Origin: Marthasterias glacialis | Lineage: Eukaryota; Echinodermata; Asteroidea; Forcipulatida; Asteriidae | NCBI GenBank assembly: GCA_911728455.2 | Contig: OU452229.1 | Location: 11,059,378-11,123,377, forward strand | Length of the DNA stretch: 64,000 bases | Reading direction: 5' to 3' | Shown: positions 47,201 to 64,000 of the stretch, piece by piece | Position numbering within the stretch: position 1 is the first letter of the stretch | Layout: each line of letters begins with the position of its first letter | The notes under the pieces: model-generated | What the model saw: only the letters and a program-made list of their open reading frames with translations | Database searches by the model: none | Told to the model about the DNA's origin: nothing | Program-made: the position numbers and the translations under genes

Positions 47201-50200
47201 CTGGCTTGGGCTCCATCAGTACATGTTCAGTACGGGACTTCAAACAGGTGGACAGAGCCTATAAACCGGAGCCAAAGTCTAAGCTGTGGGCCCAATTTCA
47301 TAGAGTTGCTTATGCTGAAAAAGTTGTTGAAAAATGTCAGCAAAAATGAGCAGGAAACCGGTTACAAATGGCACACATGATGACATAGGGGGGCCTAGTA
47401 TTTTGGCCGGTAACTTTCAGTGGTAAGCACCATTTGTTGTGCTTAGGTTCCTTTTTGTGCTTAAAGCCCTAGCTCCAACATTGGAAAGAAGAAAAACATA
47501 AATGTTCAGAGATTTACATATACCTTACATGGTTTTCTCCCAAATGAAACAACAAAATGAGCTGACATTTTCACAGGTTGGTTTTGTTACAAATATCTTG
47601 ATTTGTGCAAAGAATGGAAGCACAGTCAGTTTACCAATGTTGAGCTGGGGATTTACGCAGCTCTATAACATTAGGCCATGGTTTCAAAAATTGCCTTAAC
47701 TATATTCTTTTCTCTTACAATACCTGGGAGTGATCCACTGCATACGAACCCAACAGGAGTACTGGTCGATGGCGAGTCATTAGCATCCATGTCGTCAAAC
47801 TCGCACTGAGCCAACGACTCCTCATCTCTTGCACACCTCATATTCTCAATGGTGATTGGCACGGTAATCTCACCGAATCGATCATCGGTTGTCACGTCCA
47901 TCAGGTATCCAAACCCAAGCTGACGACACACAACTGTGCCTATACTGAACAGCCCGGTTCTAAGAAAGTAATCTTCCCCCGATTCAATGTAAATTGTCAC
48001 CCATTGGCCCTTGTAGAAAATCTCCAGGAGTCCCTCGTGCTGCTTCTTGCCATTAACGAGTCTAAGTTGGAATCCGTCTGGCTCTGAAAAGAAATCCAAG
48101 GAGCAAAACATTATTAACCCTATTCCATCAAACTCTAACAGCAGGTTTTGTTGGATTTTGTTGGACTGAAGACTGCATGAGTAAACTGATTATGCTTTAC
48201 ATGGGTTCAGGCATACCACCATAATCAGAGTACCACAGCTTGGGTGTTGAGTTACCCAGGTGTTGGAATTTGTTAGGGTGGGGAAGGATCCTAGTAAATC
48301 ACTCAAGGGAATTAGGGTTATTGCCTCTTCCCCACAACATTCCGCTCATGTGTATTTTGAGGCTTACATTAAATGCAATTACACACATGTTCTCCTTGGG
48401 ATTTAAAGAGAGAATCAGATTGAGCTCTCAAGTGCATTTAGAACTACTGTGAAAGGGCAGGCCTCTTCAATAGAACAGAGAAAGGAATACCAAAAACCCA
48501 GGTTTGCCCCAAGTCGTTCACACAACTTTAGAACAAAAAAAGCAACACATTTTTCCACAGCAGAAAGATTTCTACTATAATGGTCCTATAGTTGCACATT
48601 ACAGCAGTTAATAATAATAATAATAACAAACAATTTCTAATATAGCCCATAATACTGAACAGTCTCTATGTGCTTGATGAAGTGAACAGGTACGTTTTCA
48701 GTTGTAGTTTAAATTGCTCCAGTGTGGGAGAGTTTTTGATATTGTTCGGGAGGTTGTGCCACAGTTCCGGTGCAGTGAATTGGAAGGCACGGTGACCGTA
48801 TGATTTGGTGACCTGGATATGGAGTGAGAAGATCTTCGGAGCTGGAACGAAGAGTTCTTGGTGGTTGATATTTGTGGATTAGTTCTTGGGAGATAAACCG
48901 AAGCTGATTCACGTGTGCATTTGTAAACCAAAGACCAAAAACTTTGAAAGTATTTCCGGATTTAAACAAAACGGCTTTGTTTGAGATCAACAACTTATTT
49001 CACACCCATCCTAGAACATGACACACTGGAATTGCTTCATTTCAGGACTTTAGAGTACTTTGACATCACCTTCTCTTCTATTGCAAATCACGCCAGCTTC
49101 GTGCCCAGGAAGACAATGCTCAGTAAACCACATATCAGCATGGCACTCTCCGATAGAGCTCTCTTCCCCCTGGCACTCTAGGCCAGTGGCTATGTACTTC
49201 AACTGTCCCAACGAAGGTGGATGCTCCCCAAAATATGAACCAGTGGTTGCCCTGGAGGCTGACGGGAAGCCCTTCTGACGACAGATGACCTTGGCTTCTG
49301 CTTTGTCCCATCCTTTATCACAGACCAAGTAGGGATCTGAACCCGGGTACGGTCGGACGAGAAGACCCCCTTCCGTGGCAAAGCGGATGTAAGAGAAGAA
49401 TTGCACTTCTATGTTGGACGCTGGTTTAAAAACAAAAACAAAACTAAAAAAATTAATTCTATATAGCAATTTCCATTCCAAGAAAGACCTCACACAAATA
49501 TTATAAAAAATATATTTTGTAGCCTTTTTAAAAACATTTGTTGCACAAGAGAGAAAAAATGAAGGGCAAGGTTTCGGACCCCCTGGTCATCATTCCCACT
49601 TTTCATGACCCCTCCCCCCCCATATGCTGGGTAATACATCTTTTAAAGTAGGCCCTAAATGTATGTGTTCATCCATACTTCAATCTGCAATAATCGAAGC
49701 TCTTGGCCATGTCCCTTTAACCTAACGAGCTACAACAGACCATGTGTTAAAATTTGGCAGAATTTGGTAATTTAAAATGTTGAAAATGAAAAAAGGTTAA
49801 CAAATTTTGTTCAAACTTCTACATTTGATTCGTCGTATCCCTCTGGTACATTTGTACCATTATAGTTTTTGCAATAATGTACGCTGGGTAGACAAAGTGT
49901 AACATGTAATAAGTATTCTTTGTCCAAATAGTCTCACTTGATAATCATAATCTTCATTCTCACGACGGTCTAAAGGACATGACCACAGGCCTTGATCTTA
50001 ACCGAGGCCATTGGCCTCATGCCCTGTCGAGTTGGCCAGCATTCCCTTCAGAAAAATTGCACTGTCACTACCAACTTGGCCAGCATGCCCTTGTCGATTT
50101 CCCTGATTTGAACAGCAAAAGCCTGGACCAAGACGGGAGCTACGATTAATGCAACTATCTTTGTACATTTTGGAGAAAACAAATGATTTGCTGAATCATT

Positions 50201-52627
50201 AGAAAGGGTGCTCTCTTCACATGGTTAAATATCTCTATAAATTTTACACGAAGAATGACCTAGGGATCTCATTGTGCTGTGACAATGACAATGACAATAT
50301 TGACATCAATGTACTTTAATTATATCCATGTCACTGTTGTTGCCTGTTCTGACAAAAAGAGGTAAACATTCAAATTGCATTTGCAGTTACATGTAGCATT
50401 ATGCCATTATGGGCAAAGCCTAGTCCCGGTAGTGTAGTGTTGTCATGAATATGCATGTTGCTTATGAATAGCATTTAATAAACCACTCAAGCGTGCATGT
50501 GGCCGGCGACCCTCGGCTCAGCCGGCCACGCGGCAGTCTTGCTCCTGGTACCCTAAAGAACACATCTCCATCGTGAATCTGTCGTTCCCTAGGGCCACAG
50601 GCGGGGTGAGACCACCACACTTCAGTAGGACGTCAGTCAGTGGCAGTGCAACGGAGACTGACGTCCTACCAGGGCTAGGGCAAAGCCATAATAAAAGCAA
50701 CCTCCCACGAGCTCTGACCTTTGACTTTTACCAACACCCCTTTTTTTCACTACATAAATACTACTAGACTGAGTCAAGTCTCATATTTCTGTGGGTCTCC
50801 TATTTACACTATTACTATTAGACACTACTTGTACTACTTAGGCCTACTTTTACTACAGACATGCACACTCTTGTCTCTTGAGTCTTATTTTATAATTACA
50901 ATTATATCAATAATATTTCAGTCTTATTTATTAAGGAATTACTACATACATGTAAAATAGAGAAAGGCTCAAATGTTTTACCTGCATTTGTGCACCAGAC
51001 TGTAGCAAAGCCAGCAGAGGACCTACATTCATGGTGCATCCATCCATCATTTGGACACTTCTCTAAAGACCTCTCAGATCCCACACACGCGACATTACTC
51101 AGCCATGTTGGTCCATCACCTTTCCCCTTGTCATTGTCACTACCTTCTAGTCCATGGTGGTTCACCCAGTGAAATCCAATTTGACGACATGCAACCAGAG
51201 CGTCATAAAAGCCCCATCCTTCTGCACAGATGCTACCCCATTGGTTTTTGAAATATACTTCAAGGCGACCATGTGAGGTTGTAGTAGTGGTTGAATTCAC
51301 AACACGTAGGGAAAATGTCTCTGTAACAAAAAGTCAAATGTACATCATTATTTATGGTACATGAACAGAAATAATGGTCTTTTTAATTTTGAAATAAATG
51401 ATTGTTTTTGGAGCTGTATTTTTCATCTTCCTTTCAAACAAACAAAGCAAGCAAGGCTTGAAAACTTTCCTTTACTGTTCACCCATTTAAAATGTATCTT
51501 TATACTTTATGAATACTCACATTCACAACATATCAAAACGATTCGATGATGAGAAGACCGAGTTAGTTCGAAGCTGCCGCTTGAAATGAATGCAATCATG
51601 ATGGCAAAAATTAAACTCATTGGTATTCCTAATACGATTGAGGGCGCTATAACACCTTATTGGAGGGCAAAGCAAAAAACCTATACTGAAGGCATCACCA
51701 ACCAATCATTGAGTCTGATTGATTTTCTTTGAAAAAATTGATTCACTAAAAGTCAAAAACTTACAGCAACCACATTATCTCTGAATTGAGTTGTGATGGT
51801 ACTAAGAAGGACCGGAACGTTATCTTCTTTTTAATTTTTGTGTTCTGGTCGCCTTCCTCAAGTTGAGGAGGGACACCACAGCACCTTGCCCGAAAAATGT
51901 TACTCAGTCGAAAAAACACAGCTGCTGTGATAACTGCTGTTCCGTGTTTAATACCCACACGCAGGTCACCTCGACTAGAACTTCAAAGGAGAAACTTATC
52001 CACTTATATGGACGAACAATAATAATGCCAACGGGCAATAAACCAGTCGTCATCGACTGACTTTTTCAGACAAATATTACTGAAAAGACTGTAGGTTCAC
52101 AGCGCAGCAAATCAAGTAAAACTAATGAAAGCTTAAAAAAGTGCCCTGAACCGTGTTTCCATTTGAATTTATTGACAAAAAGATGTTGTTGTTGAAATCA
52201 AGCTATTTTGAGGTTAAAGTTGAACTCTGATAACTTTCAATATGAGATGATGTGTTAGATTCTATCATTTCTCTTCAAAATTGCATGTTTTTCAATTACT
52301 TCTTTTTCTTGGGAGGTCGTCCCTAGAGGGTCCATTGAAACTGGATCCGTGCAAACTCGACAAACTGTTTCAAATATCTTACAAAAGCCAAAGTCATCAT
52401 ATGATTCAATCAAGACAAACACGCACATTAATTAAGAACACAGACGAGAGGAATTTGTGGACGGATAGATGAGACTAAATCTTTCCACTTGTGTATCAGC
52501 GATCCTGGTATCGCCGATGATAGCGGATAATGCATTTTTTTTTAATAGGCCTACCTTGTGCCTTGCATCTTGTGAATACTACGAACAAGCTCAATAAGAA
52601 AGATGTTATCTTAAATGAGGCTCCCAT
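44084..52627 (-). CDS. Four-SRCR-domain cell-surface protein, speract-receptor-like, complete, 7 exons
   Basis: Seven minus-strand exons give 537 residues with every split codon matching: 52627-52555, 51320-50982, 49420-49070, 48083-47724, 46340-46147, 44929-44773, 44223-44084. Residues 1-24 are a signal peptide (SFLLSLFVVF core). SRCR domains span about 25-137, 138-254, 255-374 and 375-491. Domains 1, 2 and 4 have the six cysteines of the group A pattern; domain 3 has four. The tail (492-537) ends in about 13 hydrophobic residues (PWFSLLFLICLIL) and GEGNH, so the protein is GPI-anchored or has a short membrane segment. Length, four domains and a tiny cytoplasmic end match the known design of the sea-urchin sperm speract receptor; the role is inference. 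Other echinoderm SRCR proteins act in immunity. A receptor guanylate cyclase lies upstream on the same strand. Confidence 0.92.
44585..44731. mobile_element. MITE-like element, 'GGCAGCAGACTTACCAGGTAAAT' family, copy 1
   Basis: Ends read through ttggtggcagcagacatacc and ctggtaagtatgctgccacc; related copies at 55293-55432, 4850-4910 and 5498-5550. Confidence 0.65.
44773..44929 (-). CDS. SRCR protein exon 6 (second half of SRCR domain 4)
   Basis: Acceptor TTGGTTGATAG, donor TCTAGAG|GTATCC. It encodes GPILQEGIACKGDEDRLDQC then QHQCSHEQDVYMGC, supplying C5-C8 of the fourth domain. Confidence 0.9.
45385..45740 (+). mobile_element. Full SINE with pol III B-box-like start and (TTA)n tail
   Basis: Starts near gggttaaattcccag, continues tccttgagaaggcacttaacc (a conserved core common in deuterostome SINEs), ends gtgcactataaac and an (ATT)n tail. 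Between SRCR exons 5 and 6. Confidence 0.55.
45752..45869. repeat. 59-bp tandem duplication
   Basis: Two copies of a unit starting gggattcaattcaaacacag, one base different, just after a SINE tail. Confidence 0.92.
46147..46340 (-). CDS. SRCR protein exon 5 (first half of SRCR domain 4)
   Basis: Acceptor ACATATTCAG, donor GGATTG|GTAAGT. It encodes TYLEIFHDGKWGTICNTGW and SRVACRELGYSKLWYDG. Unlike domains 1-3, this domain is split between two exons. Confidence 0.93.
47461..47656 (-). mobile_element. TTAA MITE, family T, deleted copy
   Basis: Starts TTAAAGCCCTAGCTCCAACATT and ends AATGTTGAGCTGGGG; about 170 internal bases are missing compared with full copies. Confidence 0.6.
47724..48083 (-). 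CDS. SRCR protein exon 4 (SRCR domain 3, two cysteines missing)
   Basis: Acceptor TTTCTTTTCAG, donor CCCAG|GTATTG. Key blocks are GLLEIFYKGQWVTIYIES, GTVVCRQLGFGYLMD, ENMRCARDEESLAQC and VGFVCSG. Only four cysteines remain: the second is Tyr (VTIYIES) and the one before the final Cys is absent. In group A domains these two pair with each other, so one whole disulfide is lost. Confidence 0.92.
48640..49000 (-). pseudogene. Decayed LINE 3' end (reverse-transcriptase C-terminal fragment)
   Basis: On the minus strand one frame reads KYQPPRTLRSSSEDLLTP, the hallmark end of L2/CR1-type LINE polymerases; the next frame continues HRAFQFTAPELWHNLPNNIK and LKTYLF. A frameshift separates them, so it is dead. 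It lies in the intron between SRCR exons 3 and 4. Confidence 0.7.
49070..49420 (-). CDS. SRCR protein exon 3 (SRCR domain 2)
   Basis: Acceptor TTTAAACCAG, donor GAGAAG|GTGATG. Key blocks are DPYLVCDKGWDKAEAKVICR, GLECQGEESSIGEC and GHEAGVICN. Six cysteines, group A pattern. The usual 'G-R-L-E-V' strand is divergent (GGLLVRPYPG). Confidence 0.92.
50982..51320 (-). CDS. SRCR protein exon 2 (SRCR domain 1)
   Basis: Acceptor TTTGTTACAG, donor AATGCAG|GTAAAA. Key blocks are GRLEVYFKNQWGSICAEGW, ALVACRQIGF, NVACVGSERSLEKC and the final WC. Six cysteines fit C2, C3, C5, C6, C7 and C8 of SRCR group A. An N-glycosylation sequon (NST) opens a run of threonines near the N-terminus. Confidence 0.93.
52555..52627 (-). 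CDS. SRCR protein exon 1 (signal peptide)
   Basis: ATG in context GGACAATGGG, then 24 codons: a basic start (MGASFK), hydrophobic core ITSFLLSLFVVF and polar end TRCKAQ, ideal for signal peptidase cleavage near residues 22-24. Donor CACAAG|GTAGGC leaves one G, exactly what exon 2 needs to form Glu. Confidence 0.88.
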
Positions 52628-52745
52628 TGTCCTCTTTCAACTTGATGAAGACAGTGATGTGCTGCTGTGGCGGTTTTTTTAAGCTAAAGTCCGTCTGTGT
52701 GTGATAACGCTGTGTAGTCCCTGTGTATTCACATAAATATTCATA

Positions 52746-52752
52746 TTATATA
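52746..52752 (-). promoter_or_regulatory. Possible TATA box of the SRCR gene
   Basis: On the minus strand TATATAA lies about 120 bases before the ATG of the SRCR gene, a sensible distance for a short 5' UTR. AT-rich sequence is common here, so this is only a candidate. Confidence 0.25.
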
Positions 52753-54357
52753 CAAAAGGAGATGCAGCAAGACTGAACACTTGGAGAATTGTGATGCCGG
52801 GTCGTGAGAGGGCGAGGGGAAAGTGTTTCATTTTTAAAGCTTACTTACTATTGATGTTTGAAACAACTTGAGAAAGAATTCCAACTAATAATATTGTCAT
52901 CTTGAAGAAGCCTGTTTTTTCTTTTCATTTCGAATAGTACGTAAAAGTGCACATAATACAGGTATCGTTTTGAAAACCATAAGTTTCAACTCAACTTGTT
53001 CGTTACAATTATGCTGTCATTTTAGGTAAATAATGCCTCAGCTACTGTGGCATAATAAAATCACAATTAAAAGTTATAGAAAGTTTTGATGATAATGTGG
53101 CTATAGATTTGAACATTAATGAATCTATTAGCAGACAAGATACATGCAAGAGACAAAATGACAAAAGGCAAATAAATAAGTTAAAGAACTGATAATGCTG
53201 AAAAAAATATACAAAAATATATAAATAAAATTAAATAGTGTATGAATCGGTGATGAATTAGTTTATAGTTTGTTACAAAAGAATGTGATATCGACTGTTT
53301 GATTAAGTCTACACGATGTTTTAAAAGAACCTATTATAATTATGATAAATTCTTCACAAAATACGTTTACTTTTTTTTTAAAAATATTATATCTAGAGAA
53401 TATAAATACATTTGAAACAAACTTACTAGCGGTATACACTTAAAAATAAAATACAAATGCAAATCAGACTTACAAATAAAGTTAACCAAAATACAAATTT
53501 GTTTTTTGGCACAACAACAAACCCTTCGTGTATCAAATTGAATTGAAGTTCTTCAACCTTTACTCATTCTTGTTGGGGTTTTGTTGTTGACGTTGACAGG
53601 TAAACTTAATATAGTCCCAATTATTTTCAAAAGACTTTCCACCCCCACTCACCCCCACCCCCACCCCCACCACCGAAGATGAAAAAAAACTTACGTTGCT
53701 AAAATCCAGTGTTTTTGCGTCTTCCAACAATGATGTATAACACTCAGAACACAGACTTTTTACCATCAAGTTGCGTCGTCAGGCTACAACCCAACCTGAT
53801 TCAACGAGCAGACATGCTCGACCTTGCTCCCTATATCTCTACAAGAGAGCACAACAATGATTTCGTGCCCGAAAAAGGGTGCATTACTCTCCCTCAATGC
53901 AAATGGATATTTTAAAGCTGTCAAATCCCTTTTCTATATTGTATATCAACAATATTTCATGGGTTATGCATTCATCAGGGCCTTGATATACATCCCTCCA
54001 TGCATGAATAATGCAGATGAAAGTGCACGGCTTACCGGCAACAGGGTAGGCCTACGTGTTTCTCTCTGCACAAGGTGAAAAAGAGTGATATTAGGCCGTA
54101 TTCTACTTAGCGGCTACGGCTCCGGCTACGACTGTTCCTACTAAGGGTGTTGTTTAGGACGTCGCATACTTCAACGCATGATGACGCGGCGATCCAGCCG
54201 TAGCCGTAGCCAACTTGGACACGGCCAAGCTGATTTCACATTTTTAAAACCTAACTTAATAAATAAGTAAATAAATAAATACACGGTCACCTGACAGCAA
54301 GAGAGTGACCTGATGTGAAACAAAAATTTCCCAGGAAATTAGCATTTTGTTGAATTA

Positions 54358-54363
54358 TTTATT
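54358..54363 (-). promoter_or_regulatory. Candidate polyadenylation signal of the guanylate cyclase gene
   Basis: AATAAA on the minus strand, about 500 bases past the TGA stop. Confidence 0.3.
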
Positions 54364-54863
54364 CTTCACATTAATTTGGAGGCGTTTGTATTGTTATTCT
54401 CAAGTTTTTACGCTTAGGCCTAAACATTTTGTCAAATGAGATCAAATTTTCCGTTTCAATCGAAAATTTCAGTTCACATTGGTTCCCCTTTTTCTGATTA
54501 TAATTTATTTCCATTGCTACACTGATAACATTCCCAACAATGGTGAACAAAAGACAACGTGCTAAAACTTGCTCCCTGTTCTCTGTAGGGAGTTATGACA
54601 ACCTCCGAATCAAGCGTAGAGCTATAAAGGGCTCTGAATCAAATGAAGGCAACTTTCATTCAACAGCCGTAGTGTTAAAGTATGAAGGAAAATCATATTC
54701 AAATTATTATTCGAATCATAGCTCACTGTCAAACAGTTTAAGATGCACATTGACTGAAAAACTGTACACATCTGGGCATTCTGATTTTTTTTGCACACTG
54801 CAGCCAAACCGCGACGAAATGTCACCTTAAAAAAAGGACACAGCCACTTGCGGAACTCATGCG

Positions 54864-61975
<7,112 letters not shown>

Positions 61976-64000
61976 CTTGTACAAAATTTATGTGTGAAGA
62001 TAAAAGCCCGTATCCCAAAGATACTGCAATTCAAATTTCGTGTGGTCGTACTTGATACGGCTTCGCAATTCACCCTCCCCCCTCCTAAAGGTCAAGCAAA
62101 AATCGCACCTACACTCTAAAAACTCCCAGGTCAATTGACTCGGATCCTGGGTCTCAAGGGCCTGACCCATTTCTAGGTCAGGCTGGCCGAGAAACTGGTT
62201 GAAACTTGGGATTTTGACTCGGATTCTGGCTTCAGTTTGACACAGTTCTGGGGGCCAGTTCCAGGTGATATTGACCCGCAAATGGGTCAGGCCTCCTGTG
62301 ACCAGGAATACGGGTCAATTTTGACCCAGGAGTGTTTAGAGTGTACAACCTAAATTTAGTCACGTTGTTTTGTGGGGAAAGATTGGCCGCTCCATGAAGA
62401 AAAATAAAAATAAAACATCCATCTTCAACAAACAGTCTTCGGTATAAACCACCAAACAATGTCATTCTAGCACTGAGAAGAATGAGTCAAGCTCCATAAT
62501 AATGGAGAGAATTCGGCAGTATTGATATTCTTGTACCAGGACAACTGTAATAAAGGCCGGTTTATAAACGGAAAACGACTGAAAACTTGAAGTGCGATAA
62601 TATAAAAAAAACAAAAAAAAACACGGTATTTATGGAACGCTGGGGCACCAGACTAGTTGCTGAAGACGCTCGTCCTTCAGCGTTCGACGACAAGCATCTC
62701 GCGACTGACTATAAAGCGGCCATCTTAAGAGCTAATAGTTCAAAATGTTTTCCTTGTGTTACCGTGAATCCTCAAAAACAATAAAAATTGCGGATAGAAG
62801 ATTAAAAAAAAGAAGAAAAAAAAAAAAAAAAAACAGAAGAAGAAACGATAAGCATAATGGTGTCCTCCGGCTGGAAGGTAATATTGAATGAAACATCCAT
62901 CACATTTAACTCTAATGGTGTCTCATGGAAGGACCTTCAGTTTTCTTTCAGTTGAATGATAATAGGCGATGCCACTGCCAAGGCATAAATGCTAATCTGT
63001 CGTTCCAACAACAGAGTTAAGGGAGTAAAATACATAGCGGGTAGTCCTACAGGTCTAAAAAAAAAAACACATACACACACACCCACAGGTATGTTTATGG
63101 TGCAGACCGAGGACATCCCTTTGTTCTCCCATTGTTTGGACAGTTTTTTTTAGCGACGTCCCCATTGGTTTTGTACACGAAACATACCGAGGACTGTCCT
63201 CGGTATGTCATTTTCCCGGATCCCTTTTGTTAAAATTCTCGGTTTAAGTGCCCAGACATGCCCACAAAACACACACCTGTGTATTCAACTGCAATCGGGG
63301 ACAACCTATTGTTCCTCTTTTGTTTTTACTCTACTTTTTTCGCAACACCTCCCATATGTTTTGTACACGTTTGGCAACTGGGGACACTTCGCAAACCGGG
63401 GACTCTATTATACCCATTTTGTTATAATGTCCCCAGTTTGAACGCCAAGACAAACTCACACACACACAGTCGTGAATCACCATTGCATCCGAAAACATCG
63501 TTAATTCTATTGTTCCTGTACTGAAGCAATCTCCAGTGGTTTTGTACACAAACGGCGTCCGAGGACCCATGAAAACAAAGAGAGGACCTATTGTAAAATG
63601 TCCTGAGAAGGTATGATAAAAAATGCCCCCCCCCCGCTCAAAATATTAATCACGCCAAGCATCAATGTAAGTTGCCTTCCCGAAACAAACTCATATAATA
63701 TTTCAAATAATTATATCCTTCCCCTACTCAAAGACAAATATTTCTCTGACTAATGTTAATGGAGTATAGAGGGGCGGGAGCTACAACAAAAACAAGTAAA
63801 GAAAAAAATAATACAATAAAATAAATATAAAATAAAAAAAAATCCATATTTCATTTGCGACATAGCCGTGCCAGAGACAATTTTACGATACCTAACTTAT
63901 AGATTGTGCTTGCTCATTTGTTATAAAACTAATAACAGGTATACTTTTTTTTTAATTATCGAATTTTTGTAACGACCTTCCTAGCCGGATTGCCTTCCCC
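61976..64000. other. Upstream part of guanylate cyclase gene, no exon recognised
   Basis: No frame resembles the first half of a kinase-homology domain. Present are a diverged inverted repeat built on 'tgacccatttctaggtca / gggtcaattttgaccc' (about 62105-62345), an A-rich tract at 62803-62835 and a repeated theme 'ttggttttgtacacg' with 'ggggac' blocks (63110-63600) also found at 55790-55940. Confidence 0.5.

Larger units (their letters stand above)
52628..54863. other. Spacer between guanylate cyclase stop and SRCR start
   Basis: About 2.2 kb, same-strand genes. AT-rich DNA with a CCCCCA run at 53640-53671 and a GCCGTAGCC-family MITE at 54094-54231. It must hold the cyclase 3' end and the SRCR promoter. 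Confidence 0.5.

Noticed and set aside
48709..48993. 94-codon minus-strand frame as a host gene
   Set aside because: It is the decayed LINE polymerase end, broken by a frameshift.

Overview
This is animal nuclear DNA: genes split into short exons (about 40-360 bases) with GT-AG introns of 0.1-7 kb, AT-rich non-coding DNA packed with short inverted-repeat elements and tRNA-derived SINEs, and no bacterial signals. The gene content points to an invertebrate deuterostome, most likely an echinoderm: a four-SRCR protein built like the sea-urchin sperm speract receptor lies beside a receptor guanylate cyclase. The species assignment is inference.

Four protein-coding genes could be rebuilt exon by exon, with reading phase kept across nearly every junction. 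(1) 22402 down to 792, minus strand: the N-terminal 582 residues of a TRPM (melastatin) cation channel in 12 exons; the pore half lies beyond the left edge. (2) 32591-40310, plus strand: a complete 8-exon, 348-residue NAD(P)-dependent D-2-hydroxyacid dehydrogenase of the glyoxylate/hydroxypyruvate reductase type. (3) 52627 down to 44084, minus strand: a complete 7-exon, 537-residue protein with a signal peptide, four SRCR domains and a short hydrophobic C-terminus. (4) From about 61975 down to 54864, minus strand: the last ten exons of a receptor guanylate cyclase (end of the pseudokinase domain, signalling helix, cyclase domain, stop); its extracellular and membrane parts lie beyond the right edge. 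Its first visible exon carries an apparent frameshift.

The most interesting layout is genes 3 and 4: same strand, about 2.2 kb apart. In sea-urchin sperm the egg peptide speract acts through a 77-kDa four-SRCR protein and the membrane guanylate cyclase, so a linked pair of the same two protein types is a candidate chemosensory locus.

The rest is repeat-rich. About 22.4-32.6 kb holds no recognisable gene but has a 15-bp minisatellite, a 63-bp minisatellite and a pair of 180-190 bp inverted arms 1.75 kb apart. At least a dozen MITE-like families with terminal inverted repeats recur through introns and spacers, one with TTAA target sites and one showing a nested insertion with empty-site copies elsewhere in the window. 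Several SINEs and a decayed LINE 3' end are also present.
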